34,622 nucleotides of DNA, taken from positions 1 through 34,622 of the forward strand of contig CALXOV010000024.1 in the NCBI GenBank assembly GCA_944390105.1, given 5' to 3'. The translations under genes and the position numbers were made by a program. Under the pieces are notes generated by a model that saw nothing but the letters and a program-made list of their open reading frames with translations, had not been told where the DNA came from and ran no database searches. Position 1 is the stretch's first letter, and each line of letters starts with the position of its first letter. Of this stretch, positions 9,346 to 17,984 are shown in pieces. The DNA is from an uncultured Succinivibrionaceae bacterium. GTDB taxonomy: Bacteria > Pseudomonadota > Gammaproteobacteria > Enterobacterales > Succinivibrionaceae.

Positions 9346-10398
9346 GTGAACAGCAAATACACTATCAGCATGTACCTGCTCAAGGCCCGTACCTTCATTG
9401 CGCTCTTGGCAGTAGTACTGTTCTTCAGCTTCATGGTGGATAATTACTTCACCGTTTCCAATCTGCTCATCATGACGCAGCACGTGGCGATTACTGGCCT
9501 AATTGCCATCGGTATGACGCTGGTGATTTTAACCGCCGGCATCGATTTGTCGGTAGGTTCTGTCGTGGGGCTGGGCGGCATGATTGCGGGCTTGCTCATC
9601 AGTCAAGGTCTGCCAGTAGGCGATTCCATCATTTTCTTTAATATTGTTGAAGTGTGCTTAATTGTGATGGTATTCGGCGGCTTAGTGGGCCTGCTCAACG
9701 GCATCATCATTACCAAGTTCATGGTGGCACCGTTCATCTGCACCCTCGGTATGCTGTATGTCGGCCGCGGCTCGGCGCTGTTGGTTAACAACGGCAGTAC
9801 CTTCCCGAATCTGACGGGCTTTGAGGAGCTGGGCAATACCGGCTTTGCCTTCCTTGGCAGCGGCACGGTAATGGGCGTTTACCTGCCGATTTGGATCATG
9901 GTCATCGTCACCATTATCGCAGTCTACATCACCACTAAGACTCCGCTGGGCCGTTACATCTATGCCATCGGATGCAATGAGAATGGCGCACGCTTAGCCG
10001 GCGTTCCGGTGATTAAGACTAAGCTCTTCGTCTACATTTTCTCAGGCGTGTGCTCGGCTATCGTCGGTTTAATCCTTGCTTCGCAGCTTTTAACTTCGCA
10101 CCCGATGACCGGTAACATGTTTGAAATGGACGCCATCGGTGCTACCGCTTTAGGCGGCACCTCTCTTGCCGGCGGTCGCGGTAAAGTCTTAGGCTCGATT
10201 ATCGGTGCCTTCGTGATTGTGTTCTTAGCTGATGGCATGGTGATGATGGGTGTGAGCAACTTCTGGCAGATGGTGATTAAGGGCATCGTGATTATCGCAG
10301 CCGTGATCATCGATCAGATGCAGGAAAACCTGCAGCACAAAGTGGTCTTAATGTCCCGTACCGCTGAGGCCAATGCTGCCGCAGCTGCTGCCAAGTAG
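9346..10398 (+). CDS. Sugar ABC transporter permease (RbsC-like)
   Basis: A 350-residue integral membrane protein with about nine to ten hydrophobic helices, of the BPD_transp_2 type. It includes GIDLSVGSVVGLGGMIAG and the cytoplasmic ATPase-coupling stretch GATALGGTSLAGGRGKVLG, both hallmarks of ribose-type permeases. The start is GTG, preceded by AAAGGAC. The C-terminus ends in an alanine-rich tail. It forms the importer with the upstream ATPase and binding protein; the GTG start and its distal position may lower its expression relative to the binding protein. Confidence 0.92.
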   Translation: MNSKYTISMYLLKARTFIALLAVVLFFSFMVDNYFTVSNLLIMTQHVAITGLIAIGMTLVILTAGIDLSVGSVVGLGGMIAGLLISQGLPVGDSIIFFNIVEVCLIVMVFGGLVGLLNGIIITKFMVAPFICTLGMLYVGRGSALLVNNGSTFPNLTGFEELGNTGFAFLGSGTVMGVYLPIWIMVIVTIIAVYITTKTPLGRYIYAIGCNENGARLAGVPVIKTKLFVYIFSGVCSAIVGLILASQLLTSHPMTGNMFEMDAIGATALGGTSLAGGRGKVLGSIIGAFVIVFLADGMVMMGVSNFWQMVIKGIVIIAAVIIDQMQENLQHKVVLMSRTAEANAAAAAAK

Positions 10399-10424
10399 TA
10401 GGGCAAGAAGGGAGGAATATGAAC

Positions 10425-11918
10425 ATGGCTAAAGATATCATTATCGCCATTGACGAAGGCACCACTAACTGCAAGGCAATTGCCATTGATCGCAATGCCA
10501 ATGTGCTGGCCAAAGCTTCGCGCGCACTTGAGATCTTCACTCCGCATCCGGGCTGGGTGGAGCAGGATGGTCAGGTGCTGGTAGCGAAGACCTTAGAGGT
10601 TGTGGCCGAGGTTTTAACTCAGGTGGATCCGGAGCGGGTGGCCTGCATCGGCATCAGCAATCAACGCGAAACCGCCATCGGCTGGTATCGCCGTGACGGA
10701 CGTCCGCTCAACATGGCTATGACGTGGCAGTGCTCGCGCACCGCTGAGTTCTGCGAAAAGCTGCGTACCGAGGGCAAAGAACCGGCGATTAAGCAGGCAT
10801 CTGGCCTGCCGGTTGCAACCTTGTTTGCCGGCTCCAAGATGCGTTGGCTGCTTGATAACACTAAAGACGGCTATGCCCTTGCAGAGAAGGGGGAAATTTG
10901 CCTTGGCACTATCGATGCGTGGCTGTTATGGAATTTAACCGGAGCTCGCGAGTTTAAATGCGATTACTCCAATGCCGCACGCACGCAGCTGTTAAGCCTC
11001 AAGCATTTGAATTGGGATGAGGAGATGCTCTCCATCTTCGGGATCCCGCGTCAGGCGTTGCCGCAAATTTGCCCGTCGAGTCATCTCTTCGGTACGACCT
11101 TAGGCTTAAAGGGCATTCCTGACGGTATTCCGGTGATGTCGATGGTTGGCGATTCGCATGCCGCACTGTACGGACACTGCATTGGCAAGCCCGGCTTTGT
11201 GAAGACCACCTACGGAACTGGCTCTTCGGTAATGGCGCCTTTAACCGTACCGGATACTTCGGTGAATGCCTTGGCAACCACTGTAGCTTGGCATAACGGT
11301 GAGGGGGTGACCTATGGCATTGAAGGTAATATCAACCATACCGGTGATGCGTTGCTGTGGATGAGCCAAGTCACGCGTACCGACAAGCTTGAGGATGCTA
11401 ACGACTATATTAATCGCATCGCTGAACGTGCCCCAGATAATTTAGGTATTTACTTTGTACCGGCTTTAACTGGTGCGGGTGCGCCGTGGTGGCAGGAAAA
11501 GGCACGTGGCGTCATTTGCGGTTTAAGCCGCGGTGCTACCGTCGATCATTTAATTCGAGCGGCCCTTGAGTCGATTGCCTACCAGATTGCTGACGTGATT
11601 GAGTTCATGCGCAAAGTACCGACATTCACGCTCAATACCTTGATGGTAGACGGTGGACCGACTAAGAACGATTGGCTGATGCAGTTCCAGGCTGATCTGC
11701 TCGGCTGCAAGGTTTCCCGCAGCACCACCTCGGAGTTGTCGGCCATCGGTGCTGGCATGCTCGCTGCAAAGTGCTGCTTTAAACTCAGCAATGAAGAATT
11801 GGAGGCGATGATTCCGACGCATTTTGAGTTTACGCCTAATCCGGAGCGTACCGCTCAATACGCGCTGTGCAAACAGCAGTGGGATGCGGCTGTACGCATG
11901 ACTTTAAATCATATTTAA
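10425..11918 (+). CDS. FGGY-family carbohydrate kinase, glycerol-kinase-like
   Basis: The ATG here has GGAGG nine bases upstream; another in-frame ATG six bases earlier has only a three-base spacer, so this start is preferred (497 residues). The protein has the FGGY phosphate loop DEGTT (residues 10-14), the glycerol-kinase pair Arg81-Glu82 in SNQRETA, Trp101 in TWQCSRTAE, the catalytic Asp243 in VGDSHAALYG, and C-terminal DGGPTKNDW. The glycerol-contacting Arg/Glu/Trp/Asp set of GlpK is kept. The substrate is therefore probably a glycerol-like end of a ketose or polyol rather than a xylulose-type chain. In context it makes the phosphate ester for the following transketolase. D-apulose, erythrulose or a pentulose are candidates. 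Confidence 0.85.
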   Translation: MAKDIIIAIDEGTTNCKAIAIDRNANVLAKASRALEIFTPHPGWVEQDGQVLVAKTLEVVAEVLTQVDPERVACIGISNQRETAIGWYRRDGRPLNMAMTWQCSRTAEFCEKLRTEGKEPAIKQASGLPVATLFAGSKMRWLLDNTKDGYALAEKGEICLGTIDAWLLWNLTGAREFKCDYSNAARTQLLSLKHLNWDEEMLSIFGIPRQALPQICPSSHLFGTTLGLKGIPDGIPVMSMVGDSHAALYGHCIGKPGFVKTTYGTGSSVMAPLTVPDTSVNALATTVAWHNGEGVTYGIEGNINHTGDALLWMSQVTRTDKLEDANDYINRIAERAPDNLGIYFVPALTGAGAPWWQEKARGVICGLSRGATVDHLIRAALESIAYQIADVIEFMRKVPTFTLNTLMVDGGPTKNDWLMQFQADLLGCKVSRSTTSELSAIGAGMLAAKCCFKLSNEELEAMIPTHFEFTPNPERTAQYALCKQQWDAAVRMTLNHI

Positions 11919-11962
11919 TTGTTATATATTAATTTTCTCAACTTGGAAAAGAGGTAACTAAA

Positions 11963-12760
11963 ATGATGCAGAGATTTGTTGGTTCTACCGTTTCGGTAAC
12001 CGGCGCGTGCCGCGGCATTGGCAGAGGCATTGCTGAGCGTTTTGCTCAGGAAGGTGCTGACGTCATTATTTCCGATATGGATAAGGCCGTTGCCGACACT
12101 GCACGGGAGATTGCTGACAAGTACAAGGTTAAGGCCGAAGGCTTAGTGGTGGATGTCACCAACGAAGAGCAGGTGGTCGGCATGTATGACAAGATTGCCA
12201 AGGATTACGGCAAGCTTGACGTCTCGGTCCAGAACGCTGGCATCATCACTATTCAGCACTTTGACAAGATGTCTTTAAACGAGTTTGCCAAGGTGGTGCA
12301 GGTTGACGCTATCGGCGTGTGGCTGTGCTCGCGTGAAGCTGCCAAGATCATGGTCAAGCAGAACAAGGGCCGCATCATCAATTCGTCCTCCGGTCAGGGC
12401 CGCAAGGGCTTCATCTATACCCCGCACTATGCCTGCGCCAAGATGGGCGTAATCGGCATCACCCAGTCGCTGGCCATTGAGCTTGCCCCGCACAACATTA
12501 CGGTAAACGCATTCTGCCCGGGCATTATCGTGACCAACATGTGGGATTACAACGATAAGGTGTGGGGCGAAATGCTGAGTACTCCTGAGAAGCAGTACAA
12601 GAAGGGCGAATTAATGCAGGAGTGGGTAGACGCCATTCCGTTAAAACGCGCCGGCGTCCCTGCTGACGTGGCCAATGTCATCGCCTTCTTGGCCTCTGAT
12701 GACGCAGCCTACGTGACTGGCCAGACCATCAACATTGATGGTGGCATGTTCATGAACTAA
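11963..12760 (+). CDS. SDR-family oxidoreductase 2 (polyol dehydrogenase type)
   Basis: A 265-residue classical SDR. VTGACRGIGRGIAE forms the dinucleotide loop, followed by QNAG, the catalytic serines in NSSSGQG and YACAK with the Tyr-Lys pair. The substrate loop contains NMWDYNDKVWGEM and the protein ends DGGMFMN, a pattern like sorbitol/meso-butanediol dehydrogenases. It is only distantly similar to the first SDR, so the pair probably performs two different redox steps or acts on two substrates. ATG ATG tandem starts follow an AGAGGT site; the first is used here. The gap to the kinase stop is 44 bases. Confidence 0.85.
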   Translation: MMQRFVGSTVSVTGACRGIGRGIAERFAQEGADVIISDMDKAVADTAREIADKYKVKAEGLVVDVTNEEQVVGMYDKIAKDYGKLDVSVQNAGIITIQHFDKMSLNEFAKVVQVDAIGVWLCSREAAKIMVKQNKGRIINSSSGQGRKGFIYTPHYACAKMGVIGITQSLAIELAPHNITVNAFCPGIIVTNMWDYNDKVWGEMLSTPEKQYKKGELMQEWVDAIPLKRAGVPADVANVIAFLASDDAAYVTGQTINIDGGMFMN

Positions 12761-12790
12761 GCGCTGGCACGTTAAGCGTGCTGCGTTACG

Positions 12791-12812
12791 GCCGGCGGCG
12801 CAGGCCGCCGGC
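12791..12812 (+). promoter_or_regulatory. GC-rich intercistronic hairpin before the transketolase genes
   Basis: GCCGGCGGC pairs perfectly with GCCGCCGGC around GCAG. No T-run follows directly (a C-rich stretch comes first), so it is read as an attenuating or stabilising hairpin inside the operon. A smaller hairpin, GCACG/CGTGC, precedes it at about 12767-12781. Confidence 0.55.
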
Positions 12813-12857
12813 TTCACCCCCCAATTTTATTTTAAGGAGGATCGCAGGCTGCAGGTT

Positions 12858-13715
12858 ATGCCTGCTACATGCGATAACGGAATGAACTTACAGGCATTAG
12901 CTTACAAACTGCGCAAAGACGTCATCAATATCATTGTATCTGGCAAAGGCGGTCACATCGGCGGTGACATGTCCATCATGGATGCGCTGGTCACGCTGTA
13001 TTTCAAAGTCATGGATGTTACCCCGGAAAATTTTGCGTCGGGCAAACATGATCATTTTGTGATGAGTAAGGGGCATTCAGTAGAAAGTCTGTATGCGGTG
13101 TTAGCTGAAAAAGGCTTTTTCCCTTTAGCGCAAGTTTTAAACGAATTCTCCCGCTTTGGCAGCAAGTTCATTGGTCATCCCAACAATAAGCTGCCAGGCA
13201 TTGAAATGAACTCCGGCGCCTTAGGTCATGGCCTGCCGGTAGCGGTCGGCATGGCCTTAGCATGCCGCATGAACAACACTAATGAGCGCGTCTACACCTT
13301 CCTTGGTGACGGTGAACTGGCTGAAGGCTCCAATTGGGAAGGCGCGATGGCGGCAGCTAACTATCATTTAGACAATCTGTGCGCCTTAATTGACCGCAAT
13401 CGCCTGCAGATTTCAGGCTGTACTGAAGATGTAATGGCGCTTGAAGATCTCAAAGCCAAATGGCTTGCTTTTGGCTGGCATGTGATCGTGGTAGAGGACG
13501 GCAATAATATTGATGAACTGACGGCCGCCTTTGAGGCTGCTAAAGCAACAAGCGGTAAGCCGACTATGCTCATTGCCAATACTGTTAAAGGCAAAGGCTC
13601 AGCCGTAATGGAAAATAAGGCCGGCTGGCATCACCACGTCCCTAATGAAGAAGAATATCAGCAGATTATGCGCGATCTGGATGCGGCTTACGAGGAGGCT
13701 CTGAAAAATGGCTAA
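12858..13715 (+). CDS. Transketolase N-terminal (TPP-binding) subunit
   Basis: A 285-residue protein equal to the first third of transketolase. It contains SKGHS with the conserved His, GALGHGLPVAVGMA, and the thiamine diphosphate/Mg motif GDGELAEGSNWEGA ending in DRN. It needs the next gene product to form an active enzyme, which moves a two-carbon ketol unit between sugar phosphates. The start is uncertain. AAGGAGG ends 17 bases before this ATG, unusually far, and a CTG in frame nine bases earlier has ideal spacing. The ATG also sits in the loop of a small hairpin (GCAGG/CCTGC). A split AptA-type transketolase is a possible identity. Confidence 0.85.
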   Translation: MPATCDNGMNLQALAYKLRKDVINIIVSGKGGHIGGDMSIMDALVTLYFKVMDVTPENFASGKHDHFVMSKGHSVESLYAVLAEKGFFPLAQVLNEFSRFGSKFIGHPNNKLPGIEMNSGALGHGLPVAVGMALACRMNNTNERVYTFLGDGELAEGSNWEGAMAAANYHLDNLCALIDRNRLQISGCTEDVMALEDLKAKWLAFGWHVIVVEDGNNIDELTAAFEAAKATSGKPTMLIANTVKGKGSAVMENKAGWHHHVPNEEEYQQIMRDLDAAYEEALKNG

Positions 13716-14634
13716 AGCTAATAAGCAGGTGATCTGTGAAGTTTTAATGGAAGCAGCCAAGACCGATAAGGATGTTGTGGTTTTGTGCTCCGATTCGCGC
13801 GGCAGCGCTTCGGCCACGCCGTTTGCCAATGCTTTCCCTGAGCAGTTTGTTGAAGTAGGTATCGCAGAGCAGGATTTAGTCGGCATTGCTGCCGGCATGG
13901 CGCACTGCGGTAAGCGTACCTTCCCCATGTCCCCGGCATGTTTCATTACCGCCCGTTCTTATGAGCAATGCAAGGTTGATGTCGCCTACTCGCATACCAA
14001 TGTCAAACTTATCGGGATTTCAGGCGGCGTTAGCTACGGGGCTTTGGGTATGAGTCATCACTCAGCGCAGGATATTGCCTGCATGAGCTCAATCCCGGGC
14101 ATGCGAGTGTATCTGCCCTCAGACTGTCATCAGACCAAAAAACTGATGGAGGTCTTAGTTAAGGACAATGAACCGGCCTATATACGTGTCGGACGCAATG
14201 CCGTGGAGGATGTCTATAGTGAAGATAACTGTCCTTTCACCATGGATAAGGCTACCGTTATTACCCGCGGCAAGGATGTTACCTTAGTGGCAGCTGGTGA
14301 AATGGTCAAGCCCGCTGTTGAGGCCGCAAAGCTGTTAGAGGCGGCGGGCATCAGTACCGCGGTACTTGACATGTACTGTATAAAACCTTTAGATTCGGAA
14401 ACTTTATTGCAAGAAAGCGCAGCTTCACGCTTAGTCGTAACCATTGAGGAGCACTCTATTTTTGGCGGACTAGGCTCCATGGTAGCGCAGGTTATCGGCC
14501 AGCATGCGCCCAAGAAAGTGGTGTGTTTAGCGCTGCCCGATGAGCCGGCCCCGGCAGGTACTTCTAAGGAAGTATTTGCCTATTACGGCTTAACCGGTGA
14601 AGGCATTGCTGCCACGGTAAAGCAGCATTTATAG
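13708..14634 (+). CDS. Transketolase C-terminal subunit
   Basis: A 308-residue protein covering the pyrimidine-binding and C-terminal domains of transketolase. VGIAEQDLVGIAAGMA contains the glutamate that activates the cofactor, and SGGVSYGALGMSHHS and the C-terminal IEEHSIFGGLGS segment are typical. Its start overlaps the end of the N subunit gene by eight bases with GAGGAGG upstream, so the two are coupled and should assemble as a heterotetramer. It is consistent with pathway use distinct from the housekeeping full-length enzyme, for example cleavage of apulose 4-phosphate or processing of xylulose 5-phosphate. Confidence 0.88.
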   Translation: MAKANKQVICEVLMEAAKTDKDVVVLCSDSRGSASATPFANAFPEQFVEVGIAEQDLVGIAAGMAHCGKRTFPMSPACFITARSYEQCKVDVAYSHTNVKLIGISGGVSYGALGMSHHSAQDIACMSSIPGMRVYLPSDCHQTKKLMEVLVKDNEPAYIRVGRNAVEDVYSEDNCPFTMDKATVITRGKDVTLVAAGEMVKPAVEAAKLLEAAGISTAVLDMYCIKPLDSETLLQESAASRLVVTIEEHSIFGGLGSMVAQVIGQHAPKKVVCLALPDEPAPAGTSKEVFAYYGLTGEGIAATVKQHL

Positions 14635-14656
14635 TTATGTGCATCCCCCTAAACCG

Positions 14657-14678
14657 CTGCAGCCGTAAACGGCTGCGG
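14657..14678 (+). promoter_or_regulatory. Intercistronic hairpin before the regulator gene
   Basis: CTGCAGCCG pairs with CGGCTGCGG (one wobble) around TAAA, without a T-run. It lies between the transketolase and regulator genes and may reduce read-through into the regulator or protect the upstream transcript. Confidence 0.5.
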
Positions 14679-14698
14679 ACTTAGATAGATGAGGTACC

Positions 14699-16039
14699 AT
14701 GTCCGAAGAGGACCTGCACTTAGATTGGCTTGAGCCCTTTATTCAGCCGCGTGCTAGCACCGTTTTAGTTCCGCAGCAGCTGGAGTATTACATTAAGCTG
14801 ATAATCCAGATGCTCCACATTCAGGTGCACTGCTATAAAGACGACGGTACGCTGGCGCTGAAGCTTGCCTACAGCATGGCCGACGGTGCCGGTGATCCTC
14901 TGGGCAGCGATGATGATTTTCGGCGCCAGCTGGTGACGCAAGCGCAGCAAGAGAAGGTCTTCATCACTAGCGATCATGGTCCCATTGTGTATGGCGGCCT
15001 TACGGTGCACTCGCAGGTCATTATCTTCGGCCCCGTCATCATCGGAACCCCGCAGGATGATATAGCAAGGCTCCATGGCCTGCGTCACCACTGTGCCCCA
15101 GCCTATCTTACTAAGGGGGATGTGCCGTCTTTTTGCTCGGCGCTTTTGCTGCTCAACTCCGTGTTTAATAAGGAAGATCTGTCGCTCAACGCCTTTATAG
15201 CGCGCTCTTTCCTTAACGCTACCATTTTAAAGAGTCTTGATCGCAAGATTTCCGATATCACCGCGCTTAATATTGAGGGGCAGCCGCATCATCCGCTGTC
15301 AATGGAAACGCGCGTGCTGGAGAATATTCGCCTTGGTGATCCTGACAAATTAATGGAAAGCCTTGATTACCCGTATCCGGGGCGGCGTGGCACTTTAGCT
15401 ACGGATATTCTGCGCTCGGAAAAGAACATTGGCATCATCGATGTAACCTTATCGGCGCGTGCCGCCATTTCCGGCGGACTTGAGGTTGAGCGCGCTTATG
15501 TGGTGGCGGATGCCTTTATCTTGCAGGTAGAGGATGCCAAAACTCCGCAGGAGGTGTTTGCGGTTAAAACCGCTGCGCAGCTGCGATTTGCTCAGCTCGT
15601 CAAAGAACACAGCGGACTTGCCGAAGATTATCTTAAATTAAATCAGCCGCCGCTGCCGCAGGCGCCGGACTCTATGGATGTAAGCCCCAACCGTGCGGCG
15701 CAGGAGCGGCAGGATAAGATAGTGGCAACTATCAAAAACTACGTGCAGCGCTCGATTCACACTAAGCTCAGTATTGATGCGATAAGTCGCGATCTGAAGT
15801 TGAGCAAGGCTTATATGCAACGCATTTTTCGGCAGAAAGAGCATATTTCGCTGATGCGCTATTGCCGACACGAGAAGATAAAGGTAGCGCAGCAGCTGTT
15901 GCGTGATTCCGATTACAGTATTGCCGAAATTACGGAAATGCTAAATTTCTGCTCGCAGAGCCATTTTACGCAGTGCTTTAGAAAGGAGGTCGGGATCACG
16001 CCGGATATCTATCGTTTAAAGCATAAGGTTACGATTTGA
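14699..16039 (+). CDS. AraC-family transcriptional regulator with large N-terminal sensor
   Basis: A 446-residue protein. The last 100 residues form an AraC/XylS double helix-turn-helix (from about IKNYVQRSIHTKLSIDAISR to the C-terminal FRKEVGITPDIYR). The N-terminal 330 residues resemble the long sensor part of YSIRK-type AraC regulators, with IIFGPVIIGTP and a central RAAISGGLEVERAY stretch. It is probably the local regulator of the cluster, binding the sugar or a phosphorylated intermediate. GAGG lies four bases before the ATG. Being encoded inside the operon suggests autoregulation; a binding site could not be identified. Confidence 0.82.
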   Translation: MSEEDLHLDWLEPFIQPRASTVLVPQQLEYYIKLIIQMLHIQVHCYKDDGTLALKLAYSMADGAGDPLGSDDDFRRQLVTQAQQEKVFITSDHGPIVYGGLTVHSQVIIFGPVIIGTPQDDIARLHGLRHHCAPAYLTKGDVPSFCSALLLLNSVFNKEDLSLNAFIARSFLNATILKSLDRKISDITALNIEGQPHHPLSMETRVLENIRLGDPDKLMESLDYPYPGRRGTLATDILRSEKNIGIIDVTLSARAAISGGLEVERAYVVADAFILQVEDAKTPQEVFAVKTAAQLRFAQLVKEHSGLAEDYLKLNQPPLPQAPDSMDVSPNRAAQERQDKIVATIKNYVQRSIHTKLSIDAISRDLKLSKAYMQRIFRQKEHISLMRYCRHEKIKVAQQLLRDSDYSIAEITEMLNFCSQSHFTQCFRKEVGITPDIYRLKHKVTI

Positions 16040-16080
16040 CGCTTAGCTAAGCGTTTGGAGTATCACAGGAGAAGAAGAAA

Positions 16081-17070
16081 ATGTACCGTAAACTTGCAGG
16101 CGCATGTGCCGTTACTCTCTGCTGTAGTGCTTTGGCGGCAGCGCCGGAGCCTTACATTGAGGCCTCGTTCTATAGTCAGAATGATCCTTTTATCCGCAAT
16201 TACGCTGCCTCTTTGCAGGAACTAGCTGACAGCAGCGCCGAAAAGCTTACCATCAATTATGCGCAGGAAGATCTGGTCAAAGAATATCAGCAGCTGCAGT
16301 TGGCAACCAAGAACGGTGCCGGGGCACTTATTGTCAATCCGGTTGATCCTACCAGCATCCATCAGATTATTGAGCTGGCTGACAAAAATGAGTTGCCGGT
16401 GATTTTCGTCAATCGCGAACCGATTCCTAATGAATTAAATGCCTATAGTAAAGCGTGGTTTGTGGGGACCGATTCCAATCAGGCCGGCACCTATCAGGCG
16501 GATATGCTGACGCGCTACGTGCTCGATCATCCGGCAGCCGATCGCAACGGCGACGGCTCGATTTCCTATCTGCTCTTGCAAGGTGAAAAGGGGCTGTCGG
16601 ATACCGTCTATCGCACCTTATCGCTGCAGCACAGCTTGGATAATTCGCCGGTTATGTTCAAACAAGAAGCCGCCGTTTATGCTAATTGGCAGTTTGATCA
16701 GGCAATGCAGGCGGCGGATGCCTTTGTCCGCCAGCACGGCTTTGACAAACTTGAGGCGATTGTTGCCAATAATGATGACATGGCTTTAGGCGCGCTGCAG
16801 TTTTTAAAGAGCAAGGGATACAACAGCGGAGATCCGGCAAAATTTATCCCGATAGTCGGTATTGATGCTTCGTCGGCTGCGCTGAAGGCGGTGAAGGCTG
16901 GCGAGATGATTGGTACGGTCAAGAATGATTATGCGGCGCAGGCGCGGGCGGCTTTCCGTCTGGCTTATATGGCGCTACACGGCAAAGAGATCAGCCGTAC
17001 CACCACGGGCTACTATTTCTCGGATGGACGTTCGGTCTATATCCCCTACGTCAAGGTTTACTTTGAGTAA
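16081..17070 (+). CDS. MglB-like hexose-binding protein, orphan (no own ABC genes)
   Basis: A 329-residue periplasmic binding protein with a signal peptide ending in LAA/APEP. It aligns closely with the galactose/glucose-binding protein MglB. Counterparts of its ligand residues are Asp35, Phe37, Asn111, Asp174, Arg178, Trp203, Asn231, Asp262 and Asn282. The MglB histidine 152 position is Leu172. An EF-hand-like calcium loop, DRNGDGSIS (from Asp154), is kept with Glu225. It is the last gene before the operon terminator and has no ATPase or permease beside it. It may widen the substrate range of the upstream importer, serve chemotaxis, or work with transporters elsewhere. CAGGAG precedes the ATG. 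Confidence 0.88.
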   Translation: MYRKLAGACAVTLCCSALAAAPEPYIEASFYSQNDPFIRNYAASLQELADSSAEKLTINYAQEDLVKEYQQLQLATKNGAGALIVNPVDPTSIHQIIELADKNELPVIFVNREPIPNELNAYSKAWFVGTDSNQAGTYQADMLTRYVLDHPAADRNGDGSISYLLLQGEKGLSDTVYRTLSLQHSLDNSPVMFKQEAAVYANWQFDQAMQAADAFVRQHGFDKLEAIVANNDDMALGALQFLKSKGYNSGDPAKFIPIVGIDASSAALKAVKAGEMIGTVKNDYAAQARAAFRLAYMALHGKEISRTTTGYYFSDGRSVYIPYVKVYFE

Positions 17071-17110
17071 AAAGTTTTCCTTTCCTTAATCACAAAAACT
17101 ATGGAGCTTT

Positions 17111-17139
17111 GCTGCCGCCTCTGTTGCGGCAGCCTTTTT
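17111..17139 (+). terminator. Rho-independent terminator closing the polyol cluster
   Basis: GCTGCCGC pairs perfectly with GCGGCAGC around a seven-base loop, followed by C and five T. It ends the eleven-gene transcription unit. Confidence 0.93.
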
Positions 17140-17487
17140 ATGCGGGTAGCTCTTTCCCTTTGCGAAGTTAGTGCACTATATTTGGCTACGCATCCGCGCA
17201 ACGCTGCTGTACGCGCAAGCTCCCGCCATTTGTTTCTGTACACTACGCGCGTTCTGTGTTATTGCCATAAAAATTTAGTAATGATGTTGTTCTCGCACAC
17301 TTTCAACTGAATGCCGTGAAATTAATCTTGCCCAAACGCTGGGGTAGAGGCGTCTGGTCAAGCCTAAGTTGCGCAAATATAATGTCTCTAAGAACGCAGG
17401 AAAGAGATGGTTTTCACCTTGTGGTGGCACTATCCTCTAAGTGCCTAAAAATTGGAATTTACCAAAGTGAGGGCAGGACTTTACCAA

Positions 17488-17534
17488 GGGGGTGATTATT
17501 AAGAGGTAACCCTAATAGTCACCCCCTAATTCAC
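17488..17534 (+). repeat. IS605-like right-end structure A (solo)
   Basis: A 14-base stem (GGGGGTGATTATTA with TAATAGTCACCCCC, one wobble) with an 11-base loop is followed directly by TAATTCAC. The same hairpin-then-TAATTCAC arrangement occurs at the tnpB end at 25016-25045 and at 29373-29406. No transposase gene is next to this copy, so it is read as a solo end or a miniature derivative. Confidence 0.55.
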
Positions 17535-17549
17535 CAGCTAACGACTGCT

Positions 17550-17571
17550 GCAGAACAGCTTAAATCACATG
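17550..17571 (+). repeat. 22-base direct repeat, left copy
   Basis: Matches 20200-20221 at 21 of 22 positions, in the same orientation. The two copies bracket the lipoprotein gene and the broken AEC carrier, suggesting a duplication or insertion boundary. Confidence 0.7.
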
Positions 17572-17984
17572 CTTATAGAGATATGCTGTAGCGTCGGCAC
17601 ACGCTGTGGCAGGTTGCGTTAGTATTTTCCGGGCATGCAAAAAAGATAGTCAGTATGCAGATGGTAGCATTGCAGCAGATAGATGATGCGGTGCTCTAGC
17701 CTGCGCTGCCTCATCTTCGCTAGGTTTGCCTCAGCACTGCCTAAAGGCTTGTGCGTGCGCGGATGAAGCACAGAGCTGGATAGCTCATAACCGTGCCGGT
17801 GAGGTACTGATCACAAGCGCTACATGCAATGTGGGATGTGAGTAAAGACAATCGCATAATCCAAACTGAGCTTAAATGCGCGCTGCGGCTTGAGTGCAGT
17901 GTCACGGGGGCTTGCTGCATCAATAGGAGCTGTCAGCTGCAGCCTGCTTGCTTAAAACCATCGTGACTTACAGCAGGCAGGATG

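Larger units (their letters stand above)
17140..17984. other. Gene-poor region between the cluster and the lipoprotein gene
   Basis: About 845 bases without a supportable gene on either strand. It contains an IS605-like end (17488-17534) and one copy of a short direct repeat (17550-17571), listed separately. The remainder shows no recognisable coding or structural signal and may be decayed mobile DNA. Confidence 0.7.

Noticed and set aside
17436-17534. CRISPR-like or terminator reading of the long palindrome
   Set aside because: It is a single unit without spacers, and it is followed by TAATTCAC rather than a T-run, matching IS605-like ends better.
17561-17740. Possible decayed gene in the 17140-17984 gap
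   Set aside because: No frame on either strand shows recognisable protein patterns; only the repeat and IS-like end stand out.
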